From NCBI RefSeq assembly GCF_017254835.1, contig NZ_JAFKCW010000001.1, forward strand, positions 620,001 to 684,000: a stretch of DNA of 64,000 nucleotides. Reading direction: 5' to 3'. This DNA comes from Algoriphagus aestuariicola. Lineage in GTDB: Bacteria; Bacteroidota; Bacteroidia; Cytophagales; Cyclobacteriaceae. A program made the position numbers and the translations under genes. Each line of letters starts with the position of its first letter. Positions within the stretch are counted from its first letter, which is position 1. Under the pieces are notes generated by a model. That model was given only the letters and a program-made list of their open reading frames with translations. It was not told the DNA's origin and did not search any database. This document shows positions 9,174 to 16,989 of this stretch, one piece after another.

Positions 9174-10442
9174 TTATTTTTCGGTTGTGATCTTTTCCAG
9201 GTCGAAGAGGTCGGTAATAATCTCGATCAGCTCCTCTGCCTCGTCTCGCTTGCAAGCGGCCCTGAGCTGTACCACCGGCACTTTCAGTATCTTCTGCATC
9301 ATGCTTTTGGTGATTTTGTCGATCAGCTCGTATTCCTTTTCGCCGACATTTTTCAGGTGTCTGCTCAGTTCTTCCTGACGAATTTGTTCCAGGGACTGCT
9401 TGAGTTTGTTGATGGTAGGGAACACCATCATCTCTTTTTTCCAGCTGTAAAACTCGACGATGCTTTCTTCTATGATGGCTTCCACCTTTGGTACTGCTGA
9501 AAGTCTTTTCTCCAGGGCTTCAGAGGCCTTGCTACGGATATTGTCCACGTTGTAGAGTACGACGCCTGACACGTCTTCTACTGATGTCTCTATGCTTCGA
9601 GGCACCGACAGATCGACCAGTAGCTTGTAGCTTTGAATGTCAAACTGCTTAACGAGCTCCTTGGTGATGAAGGGTTCGTTTTTCATGATGGAGCAGACGA
9701 TCACATCGGCTTCATTCATTGCTTCTCTGCAATTCTCAAAAGGAACCACTTCAAAGCCCAACTCCGCCGCGATCTGTTCAGCCTTGGATTGGGTGCGGTT
9801 GGTGATCTTTACTTTTGCGTCAGGCAGGTGAACCATGTTTTTGGCCACATCCTCACCGATTTCACCAACGCCGATCAAGAGAATCCTAGGTTGGAAAATA
9901 TTAGAGGTGAGGCTGTCTATGAGTTCAATAGCCGCATAGGAAAGGGATGCCGCACCATCGCGGAAGCTTGTCTCTTGTACGATTCTTTTGTTGGTGAAAA
10001 AGATCGTATGCATCAGGCGGTGCAGGAAGGGCCCGGCCATATCCAAGTCGGCCGCCGTCTGATAGGCTCTTTTTACCTGATTTGAGATCTGGATGTCTCC
10101 GACTACTTGCGCTTCCAAGCCCATTGAAACCCGGAACAAATGGGAAATTGCCTCCCTGTCCTCATTGAATATTTCAAAATATTCCAGGTAGTTGACCACA
10201 TCTGCCAGCCCTTTTTCCATCCCGACGAGCTTAATGATCTCGGTGCCCAAGTCCAGCGCGTGGCTATAGTAGACCTCGGTCCTATTGCAGGTAGAAAGAA
10301 TCAGGACATCTCCGGGATTGAAAAACTCTTTGATTTTCAGGAGAATGCTGTGAATCGACTCTTCATCCAGAGAAATCATTTCCCGGATCTGTACAGGTGC
10401 GGTTTTGTGTGATAAACTTATAGCCCGAAACTTGGTGTGCAT
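9174..10442 (-). CDS. hemA: Glutamyl-tRNA reductase
   Basis: NADPH-dependent reduction of glutamyl-tRNA to glutamate-1-semialdehyde, the first committed step of C5-pathway haem synthesis. At 422 aa it has full family length. The catalytic cysteine is Cys52 in STCNRTEVY. The NADP-binding site is GVGEIGEDVAKNM, and the C-terminal helical dimerisation domain is complete (through DLFDLEKITTEK). No other hem gene is adjacent, and it is its own transcription unit with a recognisable promoter and terminator. The start agrees with the conserved MHTKFRAISLSHKTAP beginning. Confidence 0.96.
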   Translation of the reverse strand: MHTKFRAISLSHKTAPVQIREMISLDEESIHSILLKIKEFFNPGDVLILSTCNRTEVYYSHALDLGTEIIKLVGMEKGLADVVNYLEYFEIFNEDREAISHLFRVSMGLEAQVVGDIQISNQVKRAYQTAADLDMAGPFLHRLMHTIFFTNKRIVQETSFRDGAASLSYAAIELIDSLTSNIFQPRILLIGVGEIGEDVAKNMVHLPDAKVKITNRTQSKAEQIAAELGFEVVPFENCREAMNEADVIVCSIMKNEPFITKELVKQFDIQSYKLLVDLSVPRSIETSVEDVSGVVLYNVDNIRSKASEALEKRLSAVPKVEAIIEESIVEFYSWKKEMMVFPTINKLKQSLEQIRQEELSRHLKNVGEKEYELIDKITKSMMQKILKVPVVQLRAACKRDEAEELIEIITDLFDLEKITTEK

Positions 10443-10461
10443 TTTTACAAGTTTTGCATTG

Positions 10462-10489
10462 CAAATTTAACAGACTCTTGCCCCTCAAA
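10462..10489 (-). promoter_or_regulatory. hemA promoter (TTTG-N16-TAAATTTG)
   Basis: Reading the minus strand, TTTG (10489-10486) is followed after 16 nt by TAAATTTG (10469-10462), an exact TAnnTTTG. The predicted transcription start near 10455 leaves a short leader to the ATG at 10442. The spacer is slightly shorter than the usual 17-23 nt. Confidence 0.6.
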
Positions 10490-10619
10490 GGTTTCTTTCT
10501 TGTAAATGCCGGTTAATTTAGAATTCATCTAAATAAAATAATCGGGTCACACTCTAAAAACATGTCATAGGAATTCGCAGGCAATAGTATTAACTTATAC
10601 GTTGTTTAATTTTTTAGCC

Positions 10620-11309
10620 ATGAAGGAACGTGTTTTTTATTGGATGAAGTTCTACTTGGGCTTTTCGGGCAAGGAATCCCGAGGCTTTCTAGTTCTGATT
10701 CCGGTGTTGCTTGTTTTCGGGCTTTTGCCAAATGCCATAAGGTATTACAAAGACAAACAGGCTTCCGGCATCCTCACAGACTACCGATTCTCGCTGGATA
10801 GCATGGAAAATCTCGACTTTAAGCTGACTGCTTCTCCACTTCCCACTTTCAATCCAATGGATACCGTCAAGTCCTCCCGTAATCAGAGACAGCTGGAGAA
10901 TATCAACCGGATACCCTTTTCGCAAGCGGACTCGGTCACCCTGCAAATCGTGCCCGGGATTGGCCCTGGCACAGCATCCAGGATAATCAAATACCGGCAG
11001 CAGTTAGGGGGATTCCACAGTCAGGAGCAATTGTTGGAAGTGTATGGCCTCACCGAAGATTTAGCTTCGACTCTTTGGGAGTTTTTTGAATTTGATAGTT
11101 TGATTTTCAAAAAAATCCCAGCCAACAGTGCTACAATCGAAGAGTTTTCCGCTCACCCTTATATCAGCTACGGGGAGGCCAAAGTGTTGGTGGCCTATAG
11201 GAAGCAACACGGCGAATTTCTCAACACTGACGAATTATTGAATATCAAGATCTTCAAACTGGAATGGGTACAAAAGATCAAACCCTATCTGGATCTGAGC
11301 GGGAATTAG
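10620..11309 (+). CDS. Membrane-anchored helix-hairpin-helix (ComEA-like) protein
   Basis: A 229-aa protein from the ATG at 10620 (an in-frame TTG at 10602 is less likely). One transmembrane helix lies around residues 19-40 (GFLVLIPVLLVFGLLPNAI), followed by a linker and two helix-hairpin-helix units. The first is canonical (IVPGIGPGTASRIIKYRQQL, about 110-145) and the second diverged (ISYGEAKVLVAYRKQHGEF, about 175-215). ComEA-like HhH proteins bind DNA without sequence specificity, often at the outer face of the membrane during DNA uptake. No other competence gene is nearby, so a DNA-uptake role is inference. Confidence 0.8.
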   Translation: MKERVFYWMKFYLGFSGKESRGFLVLIPVLLVFGLLPNAIRYYKDKQASGILTDYRFSLDSMENLDFKLTASPLPTFNPMDTVKSSRNQRQLENINRIPFSQADSVTLQIVPGIGPGTASRIIKYRQQLGGFHSQEQLLEVYGLTEDLASTLWEFFEFDSLIFKKIPANSATIEEFSAHPYISYGEAKVLVAYRKQHGEFLNTDELLNIKIFKLEWVQKIKPYLDLSGN

Positions 11310-11434
11310 CTACTTGGTTTTCCAAGAGATGTTAGTGCTGACTGATGGAGTGCCTAGGATTGGCCTATTTATTTCCATGTCGCCCTGCGTTTTGTCTGTT
11401 GTCCGAAGATGTTTTTTTTGCACATCTTTGAAGC

Positions 11435-11911
11435 ATGACTCGTCCCCAGGAGCAAAAGATTAAACTTCCCGGATTGAATCTTCCGCATTTTGAACCCGTC
11501 TTGAAAAAAGCGGAGGATAAACTTTGGATTTTTGACTCGTTGCGGAAAAAGTATCTGGTGTTGACTCCCGAGGAATGGGTTCGACAGCATTGGGTTAATT
11601 TTTTGATCTACCACCACGACTATCCGCAGGGCCTATTTTCATTGGAAAGAGGACTAACCTACAACCAGCTGAGCAAGAGAACTGATTTAATTGTTTTTGA
11701 CCGTGAGGGTTCCCATTATTTGCTCATCGAATGCAAGGCTCCCAGTGTCAGAATAGATGAAAAAACCTTGCGTCAGGCGATGGTTTATAACCAACAGCTA
11801 GATTGTCAGAACCTTGTGCTATCCAATGGATTAAGCCATGTTTACCTTGCCTATTCCGAAAACGATGGCAAGTTCATCCAAACAAAAAATCTTCCAGGAC
11901 CTCCGAAATAA
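11435..11911 (+). CDS. Stand-alone type I restriction HsdR N-terminal-domain protein
   Basis: A 158-aa protein made only of the HSDR_N endonuclease-like domain. The PD-(D/E)xK signature is visible: Asp84 in TDLIVFD and Glu99-x-Lys101 in LIECKAP. There is no helicase part and no HsdM or HsdS in the window, so it is not a restriction system. Such free-standing domains are common and conserved in Bacteroidota, with unknown role. An octamer CATCTTTG ends 4 nt before the ATG, resembling a promoter -7 box at a leaderless start. The Crp/Fnr gene follows 64 bp downstream. Confidence 0.8.
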   Translation: MTRPQEQKIKLPGLNLPHFEPVLKKAEDKLWIFDSLRKKYLVLTPEEWVRQHWVNFLIYHHDYPQGLFSLERGLTYNQLSKRTDLIVFDREGSHYLLIECKAPSVRIDEKTLRQAMVYNQQLDCQNLVLSNGLSHVYLAYSENDGKFIQTKNLPGPPK

Positions 11912-11919
11912 CAAGTTTA

Positions 11920-11934
11920 TTTATATGATATAAA
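11920..11934. promoter_or_regulatory. 15-bp palindrome before the Crp/Fnr gene
   Basis: TTTATAT-G-ATATAAA is a perfect odd palindrome with 7-bp arms, 41 bp before the regulator start and 8 bp after the preceding stop. It is a candidate operator for autoregulation. It does not match the FNR box TTGATnnnnATCAA. Confidence 0.4.
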
Positions 11935-11975
11935 TCAGATTTTCTATAAATTCAACAAGCGATTTTTACCGATAT

Positions 11976-12695
11976 ATGATGACTAATCATCCATCCAACA
12001 CCCCCTGTGCCGCTTGTACGAGCAGAAAGTTTTCACTTTTCTCTGATTTGCCTGAATCCCAGATATGCGTCATTTCAGATCATAAAAATCTGATTTCCCA
12101 CCGTAAGGGACAGATCCTTTATTATGAAGGAACTAAGCCTTTGGGAATATTCTGCATCAATTCTGGAGTGGTCAAGATTTATAAAACTGCCTCTAATGGC
12201 AAAGAGCAAATTATTCACCTGGCCCAAAAAGGAGACTTTTTGGGCTATGCTGCACTCTTGGGCGAGGAAAACTATTCCAACTCGTCCATGATCATCGAGG
12301 ACGCCAAAATCTGCTTTGTGCCCAAGGATGTTTTTTTGAGCTCTTTGCTCCGCAACTCCGAGTTTTTCCGCAAGGTGGCCAAGTCCCTCAGCCATGAAAT
12401 CGGCGTGATGGAGGAGAAGTTGACCAATGCCACCCAAAAGAGTATCCGTGAGCGACTCGCTTATGTTTTGCTTCAGCTTGGAAACACCTATGGAGTAGAA
12501 GGTGGAGGCAGCCAAAAAATCGACGTGACACTGAGTAGAGAAGAGCTAGCCGGTATAGTCGGCACAGCGACCGAATCCGTGATCCGTCTGCTCTCGGAGT
12601 TCAAAAAAGACAAACTGATCGAACTTGAAGGAAAAAAAATCATCATCAAAGACCGAAGGGGCCTAGCTCGGCTGTCGGATTTTTACGGAGGTTAG
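11976..12695 (+). CDS. Crp/Fnr-family transcriptional regulator
   Basis: A 239-aa regulator with an N-terminal cyclic-nucleotide-binding-type barrel (about 35-150, GQILYYEGTKPLGIFCINSG) and a C-terminal winged helix-turn-helix (about 170-230, LSREELAGIVGTATESVIRL). The extreme N-terminus has a CAAC motif at Cys11 and Cys14, plus Cys31. This recalls Fnr iron-sulfur ligands, but the spacing differs from E. coli FNR (20, 23, 29, 122), so redox sensing is possible but unproven. It sits at the head of a long same-strand run whose next genes are redox proteins, which it may control. Confidence 0.85.
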   Translation: MMTNHPSNTPCAACTSRKFSLFSDLPESQICVISDHKNLISHRKGQILYYEGTKPLGIFCINSGVVKIYKTASNGKEQIIHLAQKGDFLGYAALLGEENYSNSSMIIEDAKICFVPKDVFLSSLLRNSEFFRKVAKSLSHEIGVMEEKLTNATQKSIRERLAYVLLQLGNTYGVEGGGSQKIDVTLSREELAGIVGTATESVIRLLSEFKKDKLIELEGKKIIIKDRRGLARLSDFYGG

Positions 12696-12731
12696 TTGGA
12701 TAATGTTCATACAATACCCGACCTTTGGAAC

Positions 12732-13247
12732 GTGAGTTGTCCTCGGTTTGTACATTCAGTCTTTCGCCTAGTGCTTTTTTTCATCCCTTACTATTTCATT
12801 GCAACTCCTTCTTTTTCGCAAAATCTGGCCTTCGAAAAGCTGCTGGAAAGTCTTTATGACGAGAGCTTTCCCATCGTGATGCCTAGTCAAATAGCCGAAT
12901 TGTCAAACTATCAGGTCCTGGATACCAGGGAAAAAAGCGAGTTTGAAGTAAGCCATCTTCCCGGCGCGCAATGGGTTGGCTATGACACCTTCAAACTTTC
13001 CAGCCTCTCAAAGTTAGAAAAGGAAATGCCCATCCTCGTCTATTGCACGGTCGGTGTGAGATCGGAGGATATCGGCAAGAAGCTCCGTGAGGCGGGTTTT
13101 ACGCGCGTGTACAATTTGTACGGAGGCATCATCAACTGGGCAAATGCGGGAAAGGAACTCGAGGCCAAAGGCCAGGCGACAGAGCGAGTCCATACCTATT
13201 CCATGGCTTGGGGGATTTGGCTCGAGCAGGGAGAAAAGGTCTATTAG
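12732..13247 (+). CDS. Exported rhodanese-like sulfurtransferase
   Basis: A single rhodanese domain carried on a protein with a signal peptide (LVLFFIPYYFIATPSFSQ). The active-site loop is CTVGVR; the Cys is residue 105 from the GTG start. The approach VLDTREKSEFEVSHLPGA and the exit YGGIINWANAGKEL are typical. No ATG is available at the 5' end. I prefer the GTG at 12732, which gives a compact signal peptide; a TTG at 12696 directly after the regulator stop would add 12 residues. Rhodaneses transfer sulfane sulfur, and the periplasmic acceptor here is unknown. Confidence 0.82.
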   Translation: MSCPRFVHSVFRLVLFFIPYYFIATPSFSQNLAFEKLLESLYDESFPIVMPSQIAELSNYQVLDTREKSEFEVSHLPGAQWVGYDTFKLSSLSKLEKEMPILVYCTVGVRSEDIGKKLREAGFTRVYNLYGGIINWANAGKELEAKGQATERVHTYSMAWGIWLEQGEKVY

Positions 13248-13335
13248 GCCTCCAAATGTCTTTTTGCAGACAAAACGCCAATTTCATTTACCCTTTCTTG
13301 GACCCACTTCGTTTATGCATACCAAATAAGATCTT

Positions 13336-14100
13336 ATGAAATTACTTCAATCGCATCTTTTCGGGCTCATTTCGCTGGTGCTTTTTTCCTGCCAAAATCC
13401 AAGCTTGGGTCTCGCCGGAACCACACCGCCCAGTCATCTGCTTTGGGATCAACTGGTCAAGGCCCATGTGAAATCCAATGGAACGGTCGACTACAAAGGC
13501 TTCGTCCGGGATAAAGCCAAACTTGACCAATACCTGAAACTCATCTCAACGAACGCTCCTGACCGGAGAGCCTGGTCAAAAAATGAGCAGTTGGCCTATT
13601 GGATCAACGCATACAATGCCTTTACGGTCAAACTTATCGTCGACAACTATCCGGTGAAAAGTATTCGAGATTTGGGACCAAGCCTGAAGATTCCTGGATT
13701 CAAGGATGTATGGCATTACGAATTCTTCCAGATTGGGGGAGCGGACGCGAGTTTGGATGAGATCGAACATGGGATTTTGAGAAAGGAGTTTGATGAACCT
13801 CGGATACATTTTGCGATCAACTGCGCTTCGGTTTCCTGTCCGCCTTTGTTGAACGAAGCTTTTGTTCCCGAAAAATTGGACAGCCAGCTGAACAAAGTGG
13901 CGGTGGCCTTCGTCAATGATCCTTTGCGAAACAAGATTTCGGCGGATCAGGCTCAAGTTTCCTCCATCTTTTCCTGGTTCAAAGAGGACTTTACCAAAAA
14001 GGGAAACCTGGTCGATTTCCTGAATTTGTATTCCAAAGTGAAAATCAAACCATCAGCAAAAATCTCCTTTTTGGACTACAACTGGGCATTGAATGAATAG
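13336..14100 (+). CDS. DUF547 lipoprotein
   Basis: A 254-aa DUF547 protein with a lipoprotein signal (LVLFSC, Cys19). DUF547 hallmarks are visible: a WDQLVKAHVKSNGTVDYKGF opening, YWINAYNAFTVKLI near residue 90, and the paired-cysteine segment HFAINCASVSCPPLLN near residue 155. The domain's biochemical role is unknown; its conserved Cys-x4-Cys and His suggest a papain-like or metal/thiol site (inference). The 3' end overlaps the FAD oxidoreductase gene by 8 bp, so the two are made together. Confidence 0.85.
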   Translation: MKLLQSHLFGLISLVLFSCQNPSLGLAGTTPPSHLLWDQLVKAHVKSNGTVDYKGFVRDKAKLDQYLKLISTNAPDRRAWSKNEQLAYWINAYNAFTVKLIVDNYPVKSIRDLGPSLKIPGFKDVWHYEFFQIGGADASLDEIEHGILRKEFDEPRIHFAINCASVSCPPLLNEAFVPEKLDSQLNKVAVAFVNDPLRNKISADQAQVSSIFSWFKEDFTKKGNLVDFLNLYSKVKIKPSAKISFLDYNWALNE

Positions 14101-15448
14101 AGACAGACACGTGGTCATCATCGGCAATGGAATCTCCGGGGTCACTTGCGCTAGAACGCTCAGAAAGCTCGACTCCGATATTCGCATTACGCTGGTCTCA
14201 GGGGAATCCAAATATTTCTTTTCCCGCACGGCGCTGATGTACGTGTATATGGGGCACATGAAATTTGAGAATACCCAGCCCTACGAGAGCTTTTTTTGGG
14301 ACAAGAATCGTATTGGGTTGAAGGAGGCTTGGGTGGAAAAAGTTGATTTCGATGCCAAGACGCTTTTTTTTGTCTCCGGGGAGTCTTTGTCCTATGATAC
14401 TCTTGTAATAGCGACAGGTTCCAAACCCAACAAGTTTGGCTGGCCGGGACAAGATCTGAAAGGTGTACAGGGACTTTATTCTAAGCAGGATTTGGAATTG
14501 ATGGAGGAGACGACGCACAAGGGAGTCGCCCGAGCGGTGATCGTGGGAGGTGGCTTGATTGGGATAGAGATGGCGGAAATGCTGTCCTACAGGAAGATTC
14601 CAGTGACTTTTTTGGTTCGCGAAAAAGGCTTTTGGGACAATGTGTTGCCAAGAGAGGAGGCTGATTTGGTGGGCAGACACATCCATGAACATCATATCGA
14701 TCTTAGGCTGGAGACTGAATTGAAGGAAATACTTTCTGATTCCAATGGCCGCGTACGAGCAGTAGTTACATCAACCGGTGAAGAGATTACTTGTGAATTT
14801 GTAGGGTTAACGGCAGGTGTGAGCCCTAATGTGGATTTTTTGCGCGGATCTAAATTGGAAGTCAATCGTGGAGTGAAAGTTGATGAGTATTTCAGAACCA
14901 ATCTTCCCGATGTTTACAGCATAGGTGACTGCGCGGAGTTTGAAACTGCTCCAGCACAGGATCGTAAGAATATCGAGCAAGTGTGGTACACTGGACGCAT
15001 GCACGGAGAGACTTTGGCTCAAAGTCTTTGTAACAAGCCAATTCCATATCGTCCGGGCGTCTGGTTCAATTCGGCCAAATTCCTCGATATTGAATATCAA
15101 ACCTACGGTGTTGTGCCGCCGACGGTCAATCCGGAAGAGATAAAAGATTTTTACTGGGAGCATAGGGGAGGAAAGATAAGTTTTCGGATGCGGATGGATT
15201 CGGAAAGGAAAATCCTTGGCGTCAACGCTTTCGGAATTCGGTTGAGTCACGAGTTTTTTGACAAGGCTATCAGAGAAAAATGGAAAGGCGAAAAAGTGAT
15301 CACCCAGCTCGAAAAGGCCAACTTTGATCCGGAATTTTTCGAACCACACTTTATTGAAATCCAAAAGGCCTTTCTGGTACAGTTTGGCGGTGATTTCCGA
15401 CCAGCCAAAAAATCATTTGTACAAAAACTATTTGGAGCAAAGGCATGA
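14093..15448 (+). CDS. FAD-dependent pyridine-nucleotide oxidoreductase
   Basis: A 451-aa flavoprotein with two dinucleotide-binding motifs: FAD at residues 6-11 (VVIIGNGISG) and NAD(P) near residue 153 (AVIVGGGLIGIEMAEML). A third FAD motif is DVYSIGDCAEF near 278. It lacks the redox-active CxxxxC disulfide of glutathione reductases, so it resembles NADH:rubredoxin/ferredoxin-type or nitrite-reductase-like reductases. It overlaps the DUF547 gene upstream and the polyferredoxin gene downstream (ATGA), which suggests it passes electrons from NAD(P)H to that membrane iron-sulfur protein. The pairing is inferred from gene order. Confidence 0.88.
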   Translation: MNRDRHVVIIGNGISGVTCARTLRKLDSDIRITLVSGESKYFFSRTALMYVYMGHMKFENTQPYESFFWDKNRIGLKEAWVEKVDFDAKTLFFVSGESLSYDTLVIATGSKPNKFGWPGQDLKGVQGLYSKQDLELMEETTHKGVARAVIVGGGLIGIEMAEMLSYRKIPVTFLVREKGFWDNVLPREEADLVGRHIHEHHIDLRLETELKEILSDSNGRVRAVVTSTGEEITCEFVGLTAGVSPNVDFLRGSKLEVNRGVKVDEYFRTNLPDVYSIGDCAEFETAPAQDRKNIEQVWYTGRMHGETLAQSLCNKPIPYRPGVWFNSAKFLDIEYQTYGVVPPTVNPEEIKDFYWEHRGGKISFRMRMDSERKILGVNAFGIRLSHEFFDKAIREKWKGEKVITQLEKANFDPEFFEPHFIEIQKAFLVQFGGDFRPAKKSFVQKLFGAKA

Positions 15449-16989
15449 GAGGAATTGAGAAAATAGGACTCGGTTTGTTTTTGGTGGGCTTGATCGCTTT
15501 TCTGGTCATCCCGTTTTTGGGTTCCTATAGACTTTCTGAAGAATTGGTTTTGGAAAATACCAAAGAAATTCACCGTGAAAAAATGGCCGAACTCCTATCC
15601 CCTCTTTATGGCAAAGAGTATGGCTCCAGTTTTTCTTTTCTTGCAGCTTACCGGGATCAATTCAATCCCTACAACGACGACCTGAAGTCGCAACAGCTTT
15701 GGGATGACGTGATTTGGGACGACTACACATTTCCAATTGCAAAGGCTTCACTCCAAAGTCCTGTGAAGGAAAATCCCTGGATTTATTTTGGCCTGTCGAT
15801 AGGGATGGCGGTTTTGGGCGGCTTCTTGAACAATTTTAGAAAACACGCTGACCAACCCGAGGGCGTCAAAAACAACGGTATCTTCCATTCTTCCATGAAA
15901 AACCGGGGATGGATGGGGATAGTTAGCGGTACGCTGTTGATCCTTTTTTACGTGGTGCTTTACTGGTTTCCAGCCTATCTGGTGAATCTGGTGGCGATGG
16001 TCGATCCGATTTCCCGTTTTCTCTCGGGCAATCCAGCCAGCCAATGGTTTCTCTACGGACTTATCTATACGCTGGCGATTTTGGTAATGGGCATCCGTAT
16101 GTTTCGCAAGTACCGAGGCAATCGCTACCAACAGCTACGGACCGCTTCGGTCATGTTTTTCCAGACCGCCTTCGCCTTTTTGATTCCGGAAATCCTGGTT
16201 TTGCTCAACCAGCCCTATTTTGATTTCAAAAATATTTGGCCTTTGGATTACGATTTCTTTTATGAATACCAGATTTCCACTTTCCTTTCCGCAGGAGGGG
16301 TCGGTATGTTTATGCTGGTGTGGGGGATTTTGTTGATTCTGGTAGGCGTTCCTGTTTTTACCTATTTTTTTGGCAAAAGGTGGTATTGCTCTTGGGTCTG
16401 CGGGTGTGGAGGGTTGGCTGAGACCGTAGGGGATCCCTATCGGCAGCTTTCGGACAAGTCGCTCAAGGCGTGGAAATACGAGCGGTGGATAGTCCACTCT
16501 GTGCTGGCTTTGGCAGTGGTGATGACTGTTTTGACGATTGCCAACTACTTTTCGGGCTTTTCCCTCTTGGGAAATGTGACCAACCAACTACATTCGTTTT
16601 ATGGATTTGCCATAGGGTCAGCCTTTGCAGGCGTGGTGGGTACGGGCTTTTATCCTTTTATGGGAAATCGCGTCTGGTGCCGATTTGGTTGCCCTTTGGC
16701 GGCTTACCTCGGCATAGTCCAGCGGTTCAAGTCCAGGTTTAGAATCACCACCAACGGCGGACAGTGCATCTCTTGCGGCAATTGCTCGACCTACTGTGAG
16801 ATGGGAATCGACGTTCGCTGGTATGCTCAGCGTGGTCAAAACATCGTTCGCGCCTCATGCGTCGGCTGTGGGGTATGCGCTTCAGTTTGTCCCCGAGGAG
16901 TGCTGAAGCTGGAAAACGGCCCCGAGCAAAACCGAATAAACGAGCTGCCGATCCTCATCGGCAACGACTCCATCAGAATCAAACAATAA
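15445..16989 (+). CDS. NapH/NosR-like membrane polyferredoxin
   Basis: A 514-aa integral membrane protein with about eight hydrophobic helices. Conserved cysteine loops WYCSWVCGCG (near residue 314) and WCRFGCPLAAY (near residue 412) are followed by two [4Fe-4S] motifs at the C-terminus, CISCGNCSTYC and CVGCGVCASVCP. This is the layout of NapH/NosR/CcoG-type proteins that carry electrons across or along the membrane. The preceding FAD oxidoreductase is the likely electron donor. No nitrate, nitrous-oxide or cytochrome-oxidase maturation genes are nearby, so the acceptor is unknown. Confidence 0.86.
   Translation: MRGIEKIGLGLFLVGLIAFLVIPFLGSYRLSEELVLENTKEIHREKMAELLSPLYGKEYGSSFSFLAAYRDQFNPYNDDLKSQQLWDDVIWDDYTFPIAKASLQSPVKENPWIYFGLSIGMAVLGGFLNNFRKHADQPEGVKNNGIFHSSMKNRGWMGIVSGTLLILFYVVLYWFPAYLVNLVAMVDPISRFLSGNPASQWFLYGLIYTLAILVMGIRMFRKYRGNRYQQLRTASVMFFQTAFAFLIPEILVLLNQPYFDFKNIWPLDYDFFYEYQISTFLSAGGVGMFMLVWGILLILVGVPVFTYFFGKRWYCSWVCGCGGLAETVGDPYRQLSDKSLKAWKYERWIVHSVLALAVVMTVLTIANYFSGFSLLGNVTNQLHSFYGFAIGSAFAGVVGTGFYPFMGNRVWCRFGCPLAAYLGIVQRFKSRFRITTNGGQCISCGNCSTYCEMGIDVRWYAQRGQNIVRASCVGCGVCASVCPRGVLKLENGPEQNRINELPILIGNDSIRIKQ

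Noticed and set aside
11435-11911. Type I restriction-modification system
   Set aside because: Only the HsdR N-terminal domain is present; HsdM, HsdS and the translocase are absent.
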